DNA of 64,000 nt, from positions 1 to 64,000 of the forward strand of contig NZ_JYLB01000014.1 of the NCBI RefSeq assembly GCF_001042905.1, read 5' to 3'. The position numbers were made by a program, and so were the translations under genes. The stretch is from Pseudomonas lini. GTDB taxonomy: Bacteria; Pseudomonadota; Gammaproteobacteria; Pseudomonadales; Pseudomonadaceae. The notes under the pieces are model-generated. The model was not told where the DNA came from and ran no database searches. It was given only the letters and a program-made list of their open reading frames with translations. Positions 36,331 to 44,388 of the stretch are shown one piece after another. The stretch's first letter is position 1; the number at the start of each line of letters is the position of its first letter.

Positions 36331-37114
36331 AGCGCCGATTGCTGTATTCGATTCCGGCGTCGGTGGACTCTCCGTTCTGGCCGAGATCCAGCAGTTGCTG
36401 CCCAACGAGTCTCTTTTGTACCTCGGCGATTGCGGGAATATTCCCTACGGTGAGAAATCACCGGCATTCATCAGTCAGCGTTGCAGTGTCATGGCGCAGT
36501 TCTTTCAGCAGCAGGGCGCCAAGGCGCTGGTGCTCGCTTGCAACACCGCGACCGTTGCAGGTGTTGCGGATTTGCGGCGCGATTTCCCCGAGTGGCCCAT
36601 CGTCGGCATGGAGCCGGCGGTCAAACCGGCTGCAGCGGCGACGCGCAGCGGTGTGGTTGGCGTACTCGCCACCACCGGCACTTTACAGAGTGCCAAGTTC
36701 GCCGCCTTGCTCGACCGTTTCGCCGCCGATGTGCGAGTCATCACTCAGCCATGCCCCGGGTTGGTGGAGCTGATTGAAAATGGCGATTTGCACAGCGAGA
36801 CATTGCGTCAGTTGCTGCAAGGGTATGTCGATCCGCTGCTGGCTGAAGGTGCAGACACGATCATTCTTGGCTGCACGCATTATCCCTTTCTAAAGTCGCT
36901 GCTTAAACAGATGATCCCCCAGAACATCAGCCTGATCGATACCGGTGCCGCTGTGGCACGGCAGCTTCAACGATTGTTGGCCGAGCGTGAGTTGCTGGCC
37001 GAGGGACCTGCTGGTGCTACCCGGTTTTGGACAAGTGCGGACCCTGAGCATTTCAGAAATATCTTGCCGGTTTTGTGGCATTCGACCGGTGTTGTGCAAA
37101 GCTTCGACTTGTAG
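36323..37114 (+). CDS. murI: Glutamate racemase
   Basis: A 263-residue cofactor-free racemase that makes D-Glu for peptidoglycan. Both catalytic cysteines are present: 'LACNTATVAG' and 'LGCTHYPF'. The N-terminus 'IAVFDSGVGGLSVL' is canonical. ATG 36323 overlaps the moeB stop by 8 bases. Confidence 0.95.
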   Translation: MREAPIAVFDSGVGGLSVLAEIQQLLPNESLLYLGDCGNIPYGEKSPAFISQRCSVMAQFFQQQGAKALVLACNTATVAGVADLRRDFPEWPIVGMEPAVKPAAAATRSGVVGVLATTGTLQSAKFAALLDRFAADVRVITQPCPGLVELIENGDLHSETLRQLLQGYVDPLLAEGADTIILGCTHYPFLKSLLKQMIPQNISLIDTGAAVARQLQRLLAERELLAEGPAGATRFWTSADPEHFRNILPVLWHSTGVVQSFDL

Positions 37115-37234
37115 ATAAAAAATGTGAAGAAACGAATAATTGGGCTGAACTTCTGATCAAGCGTCTACTTCTATAGCTTTGTCTGTTGGGCAGTATAAAA
37201 ACCATACGAAATTGTTCGGAAAAGGATGTTTCTA

Positions 37235-37753
37235 ATGAAGCGACTATTCTGCTTGGCCGCGATTGCGACCGCATTGATGGGGCACAGTTTTACCGCACAG
37301 GCGGCAGGTGTGGAGTTCGGGGTCGGCCAGACCAGCGATTCGACCATGACCTACCGATTGGGGATGCAATTCGACTGGGACAAGAGCTGGTTGCAGAGTG
37401 ACATCGGTCGCTTGACCGGCTACTGGAGCGGTGCTTACACCTATTGGGATGGCGATGAAACGTCGAGCAATCACAGTTTGTCGTTCTCGCCGGTGCTGGT
37501 GTACGAGTTTGCCGGTCAGACCATCAAACCCTACATTGAAGCGGGTATCGGTATCGCGGTGTTTGCCAACACCGAAGTCGAAGACAACAAACTGGGCAGT
37601 GCCTTTCAGTTCGAAGACCGTTTCGGGTTTGGTCTGCGCTTTACCGGCGGACATGAAGTAGGGATTCGCGCCACGCACTATTCCAATGCCGGGATCAGCA
37701 GCCCGAACGATGGCGTAGAGAGTTATTCGCTGCATTACACGATGCCGTTGTAA
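37235..37753 (+). CDS. pagL: Lipid A 3-O-deacylase (PagL)
   Basis: A 172-residue outer-membrane beta-barrel with a signal peptide cleaved after 'TAQA' (about residue 23). The catalytic triad H148, S150 and E162 has the same spacing as P. aeruginosa PagL (H126, S128, E140). The C-terminal residue pattern '...YSLHYTMPL' is barrel-like. It removes the 3-O acyl chain of lipid A. ATG 37235 is chosen because AAAGGA sits 8 bases upstream. The gene also lies close to murI in P. aeruginosa. Confidence 0.88.
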   Translation: MKRLFCLAAIATALMGHSFTAQAAGVEFGVGQTSDSTMTYRLGMQFDWDKSWLQSDIGRLTGYWSGAYTYWDGDETSSNHSLSFSPVLVYEFAGQTIKPYIEAGIGIAVFANTEVEDNKLGSAFQFEDRFGFGLRFTGGHEVGIRATHYSNAGISSPNDGVESYSLHYTMPL

Positions 37754-37762
37754 CGTCAAAAG

Positions 37763-37829
37763 CATCGCGGGCAAGCCACGCTCCCACAGGTTTAGTGACC
37801 TCCTGTGGGAGCGTGGCTTGCCCGCGATG
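37763..37829. repeat. REPIN (CGCGGGCAAGCCACGCTCCCACA type)
   Basis: Inverted REP pair with a short loop, between pagL and the convergent YkgJ-type gene; may act as the terminator for both. Confidence 0.88.
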
Positions 37830-37857
37830 GCGTCAGTTCTGATGACACATCTCTAAA

Positions 37858-38163
37858 CTACCGATACGCCGTCGCAATCCCCTGGCGTTCGGTGATGCAT
37901 TCCGGTGCGCCCATTTCGAACTCCCGGCAGATCAGCGGACGTTTTTCGTAGATGGTGCACATCATGCTGTTGCGATCCAGCGCGGCGCACCAGCCGTCAT
38001 CCAGTCGCAGCATGACTTCCCCACCCCAATCATCGGTATCGATAAAACGCTCGGGCACACCGGTGTCGGTGATCAACATGACTTCTAGCTGACAGCAGCA
38101 GGCCGCGCAGGTCGAGCAGGTGACCGCAGGTTCGGCGATTTGCGTGTGGGGAATGGTTTTCAT
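37858..38163 (-). CDS. YkgJ-family cysteine-cluster protein
   Basis: A 101-residue protein of the UPF0153/CxxCxxCC family. Cysteines C16, C19, C22-C24 in 'CSTCAACCCQLE' and later ones in 'GWCAALDRNSMMCTIYEKRPLICREF' probably bind Zn or an Fe-S cluster. The function of the family is unknown. Confidence 0.88.
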   Translation of the reverse strand: MKTIPHTQIAEPAVTCSTCAACCCQLEVMLITDTGVPERFIDTDDWGGEVMLRLDDGWCAALDRNSMMCTIYEKRPLICREFEMGAPECITERQGIATAYR

Positions 38164-38223
38164 GGCGCGCAGTGTAAGGCAGTAGGCCCATGCTGTGTGA
38201 AAGGCCTGACGGACGCTCAGGCT

Positions 38224-39000
38224 TCACGGCAGATCCTCGACCGGCGGATTGTTTCGCTCCATGCGCTTGTCGATTTCCAGTCCCGTCTGGCCGGGCTTTT
38301 GCGGCAGAGGCCAAAGGACAGGCATGAGCAGTTCCGGTAAGGAGAGCTCCAGTGGGCGATGCTTGAGCATGTCGAGAAGGTATCGCGCAGCGTTGTCCGC
38401 CGACCAGTCGAGGTGTTGGGGAACGTCATTGCTCAGGGGGATATCGATAAGTCCTGGGCTGACTATGGTCATTTCGATGTTTTCCGGCTCCACGTCGGTG
38501 CGCAAGGACTCGAAAAGATGACGCAATCCGGGCTTTGAATCGCCAAAGGCTTCGGCCCGTGGCAGGGGCAGCCAGGTCACCGAGCTGGCCATGCCCACCA
38601 GATGCGGCGCAGTGCCCGCCTGCAGCAGGGGCCGGGCTGCTTCGATGCAATAGCTGCTGGCCAGCAGGTTGGTACGCACGATGTGCTCGATGATTGACGA
38701 GTCGAACTGGCTGACATCGACATATTCGCAGGTACCTGCGTTGAGGATCATGGTGTCCAGAGAACCCCATTCATTGGCAATCTGCTCGCCGATTTCACGC
38801 ACCCGTTGGCCATTGGTCAAATCACCCTCGACCACCAGCACTTGTCCGGGATAACGCTGAGACAGGGCTTCCAATGGCGCCAATGAGCGGGAGCTGACAG
38901 CCAGGTGGGCACCGGTTTTCAGTATTTCTTCGGCCAAAGCGGCACCAATACCGTTGCTGGCGCCGGTCAACCAGTATCGTCTTGGAGGTGTGCGACTCAT
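38224..39000 (-). CDS. Short-chain dehydrogenase with altered active site
   Basis: A 258-residue SDR. TGASNGIG (12-19) binds NAD(P) and LNAG (86-89) is intact. The catalytic Ser is S139 or S140. The Tyr of the YxxxK motif is Phe (F152-G-D-S-K156; codon TTT), so normal SDR oxidoreductase chemistry should be lost or weak. It lies 63 bases after phrB on the same strand, probably the last gene of that operon. It could be a decaying enzyme or one with a binding role. Confidence 0.85.
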   Translation of the reverse strand: MSRTPPRRYWLTGASNGIGAALAEEILKTGAHLAVSSRSLAPLEALSQRYPGQVLVVEGDLTNGQRVREIGEQIANEWGSLDTMILNAGTCEYVDVSQFDSSIIEHIVRTNLLASSYCIEAARPLLQAGTAPHLVGMASSVTWLPLPRAEAFGDSKPGLRHLFESLRTDVEPENIEMTIVSPGLIDIPLSNDVPQHLDWSADNAARYLLDMLKHRPLELSLPELLMPVLWPLPQKPGQTGLEIDKRMERNNPPVEDLP

Positions 39001-39063
39001 CCCAATTCCTTTTTTTTAAACCAGATAATTTCCCGGCTGTGTTCATCACGCAATGCTGCGGCT

Positions 39064-40512
39064 TCAAATTAATTCAGGTGGTGATAACCCCTGTCGCGAC
39101 GGCAGGTTCTTGAACGCGGCCAGGGCCCGTTCGCGGGAAGTGCTCAGGTTAACGATCGGCGATGGGTAATCTGTCACACCGAATAATCCGTCGAGTCTCG
39201 CGCGATTATGCAGGTCTTTTTTGTTCATTTCATTGATCTGCGGCAACCAATGCTTGATGAAAACCCCTTCGGCATCGAACTTTTCCGACTGGCTCAGGGG
39301 GTTGAAAATTCGGAAGTAGGGTGCCGAATCGGTGCCGGTGGACGAACTCCACTGCCAGCCACCGTTGTTCGCCGCCAGATCGCCGTCAATCAGATGCCGC
39401 ATGAAGAAACGCTCGCCTTCACGCCAGTCGATCAGCAGGTTTTTGGTCAGGAACATTGCCACGACCATGCGCAAACGGTTGTGCATCCAGCCGGTCTCCA
39501 GCAATTGGCGCATGGCAGCATCAATGATCGGCAGGCCGGTACGGCCTTGTTGCCAGGCCTTGAGATCTTCCGGGGCGTCACGCCAGGCCAGGGCTTCGGT
39601 TTCCGGGCGAAAGGCGCGGTGCCGAGAGACCCGTGGGTAGCCCACCAGAATGTGTTTGTAGAATTCGCGCCACAACAACTCGTTGATCCAGGTGACCGCG
39701 CCGACCTTGCCGCTTTCAAACTCCCCCTGATTGCTTCGCAACGCAGCGTGCAGACACTGACGAGGGGAGATGACCCCAGCGGTGAGATAGGCCGAGAGCC
39801 GGCTGGTGCCGGGTTTTGCCGGGAAATCGCGCTCGCTGTGGTAATAGTCGATCTGCGCGTCGGTAAAGGTCTCGAGGCGGCGTCGGGCCTCGGCTTCACC
39901 GGCCGGCCAGAGAGCACGCAAACTGTCGCTGGGCGTGTCGAAACCCTCGACACGAGAGGGCGGTTCGTCGCTGGCGATACCCAGCGGCGCCTGAATGGCG
40001 GGGGCGCTAACCAATCTCGGCAATGATGCATGCAAGCGTTCGTAGCAGACTTTGCGGAACTGGCTGAAGACCTGGAAATAGGTGCCGGTTCTGGTCAGCA
40101 CGGTGCCAGGCTTGAACAACAGTTGATCGAGGTAGCGGTAAAAGTCGATGCCTTGGGCTTTCAGGGCTTGGGCCACCGCGGCATCACGACGGGTTTCATG
40201 AATGCCGTATTCCTCGTTGACGTGCACTGCGTCGATCCTCAATTGCTGGCACAACTCGAGCAGGACCTTCGGTGCCTCATCCCATCGGGACGCCGTGCGA
40301 ATCAGCAGCGGGATGTTCAGGGCGTCCAGTGCGTGGCGTAATTCGTTCAGGTTGCGCAGCCAGAAATCCACTTTGCACGGCGCATCGTCATGCGCCAGCC
40401 ATTGCTGCGGACTCAGCAAATACACCGCCACACTCGGACCGCGGGCTGCGGCGGCCGAGAGGGCGGTGTTGTCATGTAGACGCAAGTCGCTGCGCAGCCA
40501 GATCAATTGCAT
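39064..40512 (-). CDS. phrB: Deoxyribodipyrimidine photolyase
   Basis: A 482-residue class I CPD photolyase that repairs UV pyrimidine dimers with light through FAD. An N-terminal alpha/beta domain ('IWLRSDLRLHDNTAL') is followed by the FAD domain with 'LIDWREGERFFMRHLIDGDLAANNGGWQW', 'WMHNRLRMV' and 'GTDSAPYFRIFNP'. The sequence appears intact. ATG 40512 is the family start; ATG 40560 and 40533 are in frame. It follows the MerR gene by 34 bases. Confidence 0.94.
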   Translation of the reverse strand: MQLIWLRSDLRLHDNTALSAAAARGPSVAVYLLSPQQWLAHDDAPCKVDFWLRNLNELRHALDALNIPLLIRTASRWDEAPKVLLELCQQLRIDAVHVNEEYGIHETRRDAAVAQALKAQGIDFYRYLDQLLFKPGTVLTRTGTYFQVFSQFRKVCYERLHASLPRLVSAPAIQAPLGIASDEPPSRVEGFDTPSDSLRALWPAGEAEARRRLETFTDAQIDYYHSERDFPAKPGTSRLSAYLTAGVISPRQCLHAALRSNQGEFESGKVGAVTWINELLWREFYKHILVGYPRVSRHRAFRPETEALAWRDAPEDLKAWQQGRTGLPIIDAAMRQLLETGWMHNRLRMVVAMFLTKNLLIDWREGERFFMRHLIDGDLAANNGGWQWSSSTGTDSAPYFRIFNPLSQSEKFDAEGVFIKHWLPQINEMNKKDLHNRARLDGLFGVTDYPSPIVNLSTSRERALAAFKNLPSRQGLSPPELI

Positions 40513-40546
40513 GGTGGTATCCGCACGATCCATTAAAAAAGCGTCA

Positions 40547-41488
40547 TTAAATGAGCCCACGCTGAATCAGGCCCTGATGGGCCGACAACGGGTCTTCGGC
40601 CAGGGACAAATCAGCAATGGCGGTGGTTTTTGCGGATAACTCGGTGTGGTGAATGCGCACCGTTGATCCGGCAATCATTTTTGGGCAGCTGACGCCACTC
40701 AATAGTTTCATCAAATGCGAAAGATTCATGGCTTTGCTGGAATACAGCAGTACGCCGCGGGCTTGCAGGTGATCGACCGCCAGCGCAAGTTCGCCAGCGG
40801 GGAGCGGCCAGTCGAAGACTTCCACCGGGCAATCGACGCTGCTGATCAGCCAGGCCGTGAGCCACAGATAAGGCTCCAGTGGCAGGTCCGAATGATTGAT
40901 CAGCAGCAGCGGCGCGGTGCGTAACTGACGGTTGTTATGGTAGATCCTTGCGCCGAATTTGCTGCGCAACCAGGAATAAACAAATACCCGCTCCATCTGC
41001 GCGCCGAACTGGCCTTGCCAGCGTTGTTCCAGTTCCGCCAGCAACGGCATCAACAATCTTTCACACAAGGTGCGTGGCGGATACAGCGCCATCGCCTGAT
41101 TCACCGTGTCATCGAGGGTACGTTCGGCTAGCTGAGTGACCGCTTGCAGCAATGTCTGGCGCAGCACCAGCCAATCGTTCCCGATGGGGTCGGTAAGCCC
41201 TTGAGGCGTGTCGAGCAGTTGTTTGACCTGGCTGACAGCCACGCCGCGATTGAGCCAGGTGAGGATCGTCAGGATCCGTTGAACGTGTTCGGCACAGAAC
41301 AGCCGATGCCCCTTGGGCGTACGCTGGGGCACGATCAGCCCATAGCGCCGTTCCCAGGCGCGTAAGGTGACGGCATTGACCCCGGTTTGCCGGGCCACTT
41401 CACGAATGGGCAGCCAACCAGCGTCCAGGGCCTTCTTGAAGTCACTGCCAAGGTCTTCGCTGGCGCGGGTGTCCGGTGGATTTTTCAT
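40547..41488 (-). CDS. MerR-family regulator, class II LitR-like
   Basis: A 313-residue regulator. The N-terminal MerR helix-turn-helix is at about residues 25-70 ('IREVARQTGVNAVTLRAWERRYGL'), followed by a helical domain and an alpha/beta domain laid out as in LitR/CarH light sensors. The cobalamin-capping W-(x8)-E-H motif reads W157...E166-R167, and no D-x-H-x-x-G axial-His loop is seen, so it probably cannot bind B12. In P. putida a class II LitR lacking B12 sites works with a LOV protein. Its place beside photolyase supports a light-response role. TAATG overlap with the upstream gene. Confidence 0.85.
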   Translation of the reverse strand: MKNPPDTRASEDLGSDFKKALDAGWLPIREVARQTGVNAVTLRAWERRYGLIVPQRTPKGHRLFCAEHVQRILTILTWLNRGVAVSQVKQLLDTPQGLTDPIGNDWLVLRQTLLQAVTQLAERTLDDTVNQAMALYPPRTLCERLLMPLLAELEQRWQGQFGAQMERVFVYSWLRSKFGARIYHNNRQLRTAPLLLINHSDLPLEPYLWLTAWLISSVDCPVEVFDWPLPAGELALAVDHLQARGVLLYSSKAMNLSHLMKLLSGVSCPKMIAGSTVRIHHTELSAKTTAIADLSLAEDPLSAHQGLIQRGLI

Positions 41489-42135
41489 TAAATCGCGTTT
41501 CGCAGGCTGAGGTTTTCCGGGTGCGGTTGCAGGTAAACCTGTTGCGCAATGTATGGATTCGGGTGTTGGCGAAAGTAGTGTTTGAGCAGCGTCAATGGCA
41601 CCACCAACGGCACGATTCCCTGGCGATACTGGCTGATGACGTGCCGCACTTTCTGTTTGTCTTCAGGGCTGATGGCTTGTTTGAGATAGCCGCTGAGATG
41701 CTGCAGCACGTTGGTGTGGGTGCGGCGTGTGGCGCATTTTTTCAGGGCCGCCATCAGCTCGCTGAAATAGCGCGGGCCGAGTACTTCGAGATCAGTCTGG
41801 CCCATGTTGCCCAACAAGTTGCCCAGGGTTTTGTATTGCACCGGGTTGTGGGCCATCAGCAGGTATTTGTAGCGCGAGTGGAAGTCAGTGAGGCCGCGTC
41901 GGGTCAGGCCTGTTTGCAGTAACTGCTGCCAGGCGTTGTAGGCGAACACGCGGGTGAGGAAGTTGTCCCGCAGCACCGGGTCGTTGAGGCGGCCTTCTTC
42001 TTCCACCGGTAAATCAGGATGCAATGCACAGAAGGCTTGGGTGTAGATACCACGGCTACCGCCGTTGTAGCGCACCTCGGGCCCCATCAGGCAGGCGCTG
42101 ATGGCGATTTTCGGTTTCATGGCTGTAGGGGGCAT
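41488..42135 (-). CDS. DUF1722 (YbgA) protein with internally deleted DUF523 domain
   Basis: 215 residues. The first 26 ('MKPKIAISACLMGPEVRYN' then GG) are the start of DUF523. The sequence then jumps at S27-R-G to 'IYTQAFCALHPDLPVEEEGRLNDP', the end of DUF523 and the whole DUF1722 domain. Full-length relatives are about 315-320 residues, so roughly 100 residues have been lost in frame at about 42055-42062. Later DUF523 cysteines are gone; C15 remains. ATG 42135 has GAGG at 7 bases. It is first in the operon with the MerR gene. Confidence 0.82.
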   Translation of the reverse strand: MPPTAMKPKIAISACLMGPEVRYNGGSRGIYTQAFCALHPDLPVEEEGRLNDPVLRDNFLTRVFAYNAWQQLLQTGLTRRGLTDFHSRYKYLLMAHNPVQYKTLGNLLGNMGQTDLEVLGPRYFSELMAALKKCATRRTHTNVLQHLSGYLKQAISPEDKQKVRHVISQYRQGIVPLVVPLTLLKHYFRQHPNPYIAQQVYLQPHPENLSLRNAI

Positions 42136-42139
42136 CGGA

Positions 42140-42240
42140 GCGCCTCGAATCCAGACCTGTACAGATTATTAGGTCTGTACAACATGACTTCATCATAGAT
42201 TCAAAGGTGTACAAGTCAAATTTTTTGTATAGGTTTTGCG
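42140..42240 (-). promoter_or_regulatory. Promoter region with three TGTACA elements (operon of MerR/phrB)
   Basis: TGTACA occurs at 42158-42163, 42176-42181 and 42208-42213, with a TTGTATAG at 42225-42232. The first two are embedded in an AGACCT/AGGTCT inverted repeat (42153-42176). On the minus strand this is directly before the DUF1722 gene. TGTACA-like sites are what LitR/CarH-type MerR proteins are known to bind. Confidence 0.6.
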
Positions 42241-42288
42241 GGGCTGCTGCCCATGTCGACAGCAGCGATGGGCTGGGCTTGATTCAAT

Positions 42289-43275
42289 TCACTGCAGGTG
42301 TTCGTGCAGCCTGCGGGCTGCTTCCTGACCACTGAGCCAGGCACCTTCGACACGGCCAGACAGGCACCAGTCGCCGCACACATACAGGCCCAGATCGGCA
42401 TCGGCCAGGACACCCCATTCATGGCTGCTGGCCGGCCGGGCATACAGCCAGCGATGAGCGAGGCTGAAAGTCGGAGCAGGCATGGCGTCGTGCAGCAGTT
42501 CGGCAAAGGCACCGTGCAATTGCTCGATCACCGCTTCCTTGGGCAGGTCGATATGCTGCCGGCTCCAGGCACTGGTAGCGTGCAGCACCCAAGTGTCGAG
42601 GGTGGTGTCGCGTCCCGGTTTGCTGCGGTTGCGCGCTAGCCAGTCGAGAGGACTGTCCTGCACGAAGCAGCCTTCGATGGCGGTTTCCAGTGGCGTGTCA
42701 AAAGCCAGGGCGACGGCCCAGGTCGGCTCCATTTTTACCCCGGCGGCGGCTCCGGCGAGCTTCGGCGCGGCCGCCAGCAGCGCGGTCGCCTGAGGGGCTG
42801 GCGTGGCAATAACCACATGGCTGAACGGGCCGTGAGTGAAGCCGTCGGCGTCTTGCAGATGCCAGTGCTCTTCACCTCGATAGACTTCGGTGATGCGGCA
42901 GGCGAAATGCACTTCCAGATCCCCGAGCAGGCCGCGTGTGATCGCGCTCATGCGTGGCGTACCGACCCAGCGAGTCTGTTCGTCCGGCGAGGGGCTGAGC
43001 TGGCCGCCATGGAAGGTATAGAGCTGTGGCGTCCACACGGCGACCCAGCCGTTGGCTTGCCAGCGCTGGACTTCGGTGACAAAGCGACGGTCGCGGGCAG
43101 TGAAATATTGCGCGCCCATGTCCAGAGCACCCGCATCGCTGCGCTTGCTCGACATGCGTCCGCCACTGCCGCGGCTTTTATCGAAAAGTTGAACGACATG
43201 CCCGGCCTCCGTAAGGGCCTGGGCGGCTGAGAGTCCGGCGATGCCGGTGCCGATGATTGCGATAGGTACAGTCAT
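42289..43275 (-). CDS. FAD-dependent amine-oxidase-like oxidoreductase
   Basis: A 328-residue flavoprotein. 'IAIIGTGIAGLSAAQAL' binds FAD, 'DKSRGSGGRMSSKR' and 'LDMGAQYFTARD' follow, and 'GLYVCGDWCLSGRVEGAWLSGQEAARRL' is the C-terminal FAD motif, as in renalase-like NAD(P)/FAD proteins. The substrate is unknown. ATG 43275 has GAGG upstream. It lies upstream of the photolyase operon and shares the TGTACA-type promoter elements, so it may be co-regulated by light. Confidence 0.87.
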   Translation of the reverse strand: MTVPIAIIGTGIAGLSAAQALTEAGHVVQLFDKSRGSGGRMSSKRSDAGALDMGAQYFTARDRRFVTEVQRWQANGWVAVWTPQLYTFHGGQLSPSPDEQTRWVGTPRMSAITRGLLGDLEVHFACRITEVYRGEEHWHLQDADGFTHGPFSHVVIATPAPQATALLAAAPKLAGAAAGVKMEPTWAVALAFDTPLETAIEGCFVQDSPLDWLARNRSKPGRDTTLDTWVLHATSAWSRQHIDLPKEAVIEQLHGAFAELLHDAMPAPTFSLAHRWLYARPASSHEWGVLADADLGLYVCGDWCLSGRVEGAWLSGQEAARRLHEHLQ

Positions 43276-43289
43276 AGGGGCCTCGTTTA

Positions 43290-43350
43290 CCTTTCTGTAC
43301 AGACTACGCCGTGGTTCAAACCTGTACAATATTGTTTTTTGGTATAACTT
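43290..43350 (-). promoter_or_regulatory. Promoter region with two TGTACA elements (FAD oxidoreductase)
   Basis: TGTACA at 43296-43301 and 43323-43328 lie 20-53 bases before ATG 43275 on the minus strand, followed by an AT-rich tract with GGTATAAC (43341-43348). The region is shared with the divergent epimerase-like gene at 43472, so that gene could be controlled too. Confidence 0.55.
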
Positions 43351-43471
43351 TTAGCGTCCTCGTTCTGACAGCTTGGCCTATTGTTAAGCTCAGAGCCTGC
43401 CCAATACCAAAGATCCCTGCTTATAAAAATAGACTAGTGATCAGGGTTAAACGCCACGCGAGGAAGATGTC

Positions 43472-44380
43472 ATGCACATATTGCTGACCGGCGGTACTGG
43501 TTTGATAGGACGTCAGCTCTGCCAGCACTGGTTGAGCCAAGGACATCGCCTGACGGTCTGGAGTCGCACGCCTGCAAAAGTCGCCAAAGTCTGTGGCACT
43601 CAGGTTCGTGGAATCGCACGCCTTGAGGACCTGGGTCAAGAACCGGTGGATGCCATTATCAACCTCGCGGGCGCACCGATTGCCGACCGGCTCTGGACTC
43701 ATAAACGCAAAGCTTTGTTGTGGAGCAGCCGGATCACCCTGACCGAAACCCTGCTGGCCTGGCTCGAAAGCCGCGAGCAGAAACCGCAGGTGCTGATCTC
43801 CGGCTCGGCAATCGGTTGGTACGGCGACGGTGGCGAACGGGAGTTGACTGAAGAATCGCCACCGGTCATCGATGATTTCGCCAGCCAGTTGTGCGTCGCC
43901 TGGGAGGAAACCGCGCAGCGCGCCGAAGCCTTGGGCATTCGCGTGATCCTCATTCGCACCGGGTTGGTGCTGTCCGCCGAGGGCGGCTTTTTGTCGCGGC
44001 TGTTGTTGCCGTTCAAACTGGGGCTGGGCGGGCCGATCGGCAGTGGTCGGCAGTGGATGCCGTGGATTCATATCAAGGATCAAATCGCCCTGATTGATTT
44101 TCTTCTGAACCGCAATGAGGCCAGCGGTCCATATAATGCCTGCGCGCCCAAGCCGGTACGCAATCGTGAATTCGCCCAAACGTTGGGTAGCGTGTTGCAT
44201 CGTCCGGCGTTCATGCCGATGCCAACTCTCGTGTTGAAGGTGGGCCTGGGCGAGTTGTCATTGTTGTTGCTGGGTGGCCAGAAGGCCATGCCGGCTCGCT
44301 TGCTGGAAGCGGGCTTCACTTTCCAGTTCACCGATTTGCGCGCGGCGTTGGACGATCTGTCCAGCCGCCTTAAGAAATAG
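43472..44380 (+). CDS. TIGR01777-family (YfcH) NAD-dependent epimerase-like protein
   Basis: A 302-residue extended-SDR protein. It has 'ILLTGGTGLIGRQL' at the N-terminus, 'SGSAIGWYGDGGERELTEE' in the middle and 'LPFKLGLGGPIGSGRQWMPWIHIKD' typical of TIGR01777. The biochemical function is not established. GAGGAAG precedes ATG 43472. It is 8 bases before hemH and likely co-transcribed with it. Confidence 0.88.
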   Translation: MHILLTGGTGLIGRQLCQHWLSQGHRLTVWSRTPAKVAKVCGTQVRGIARLEDLGQEPVDAIINLAGAPIADRLWTHKRKALLWSSRITLTETLLAWLESREQKPQVLISGSAIGWYGDGGERELTEESPPVIDDFASQLCVAWEETAQRAEALGIRVILIRTGLVLSAEGGFLSRLLLPFKLGLGGPIGSGRQWMPWIHIKDQIALIDFLLNRNEASGPYNACAPKPVRNREFAQTLGSVLHRPAFMPMPTLVLKVGLGELSLLLLGGQKAMPARLLEAGFTFQFTDLRAALDDLSSRLKK

Positions 44381-44388
44381 GACGTTGC

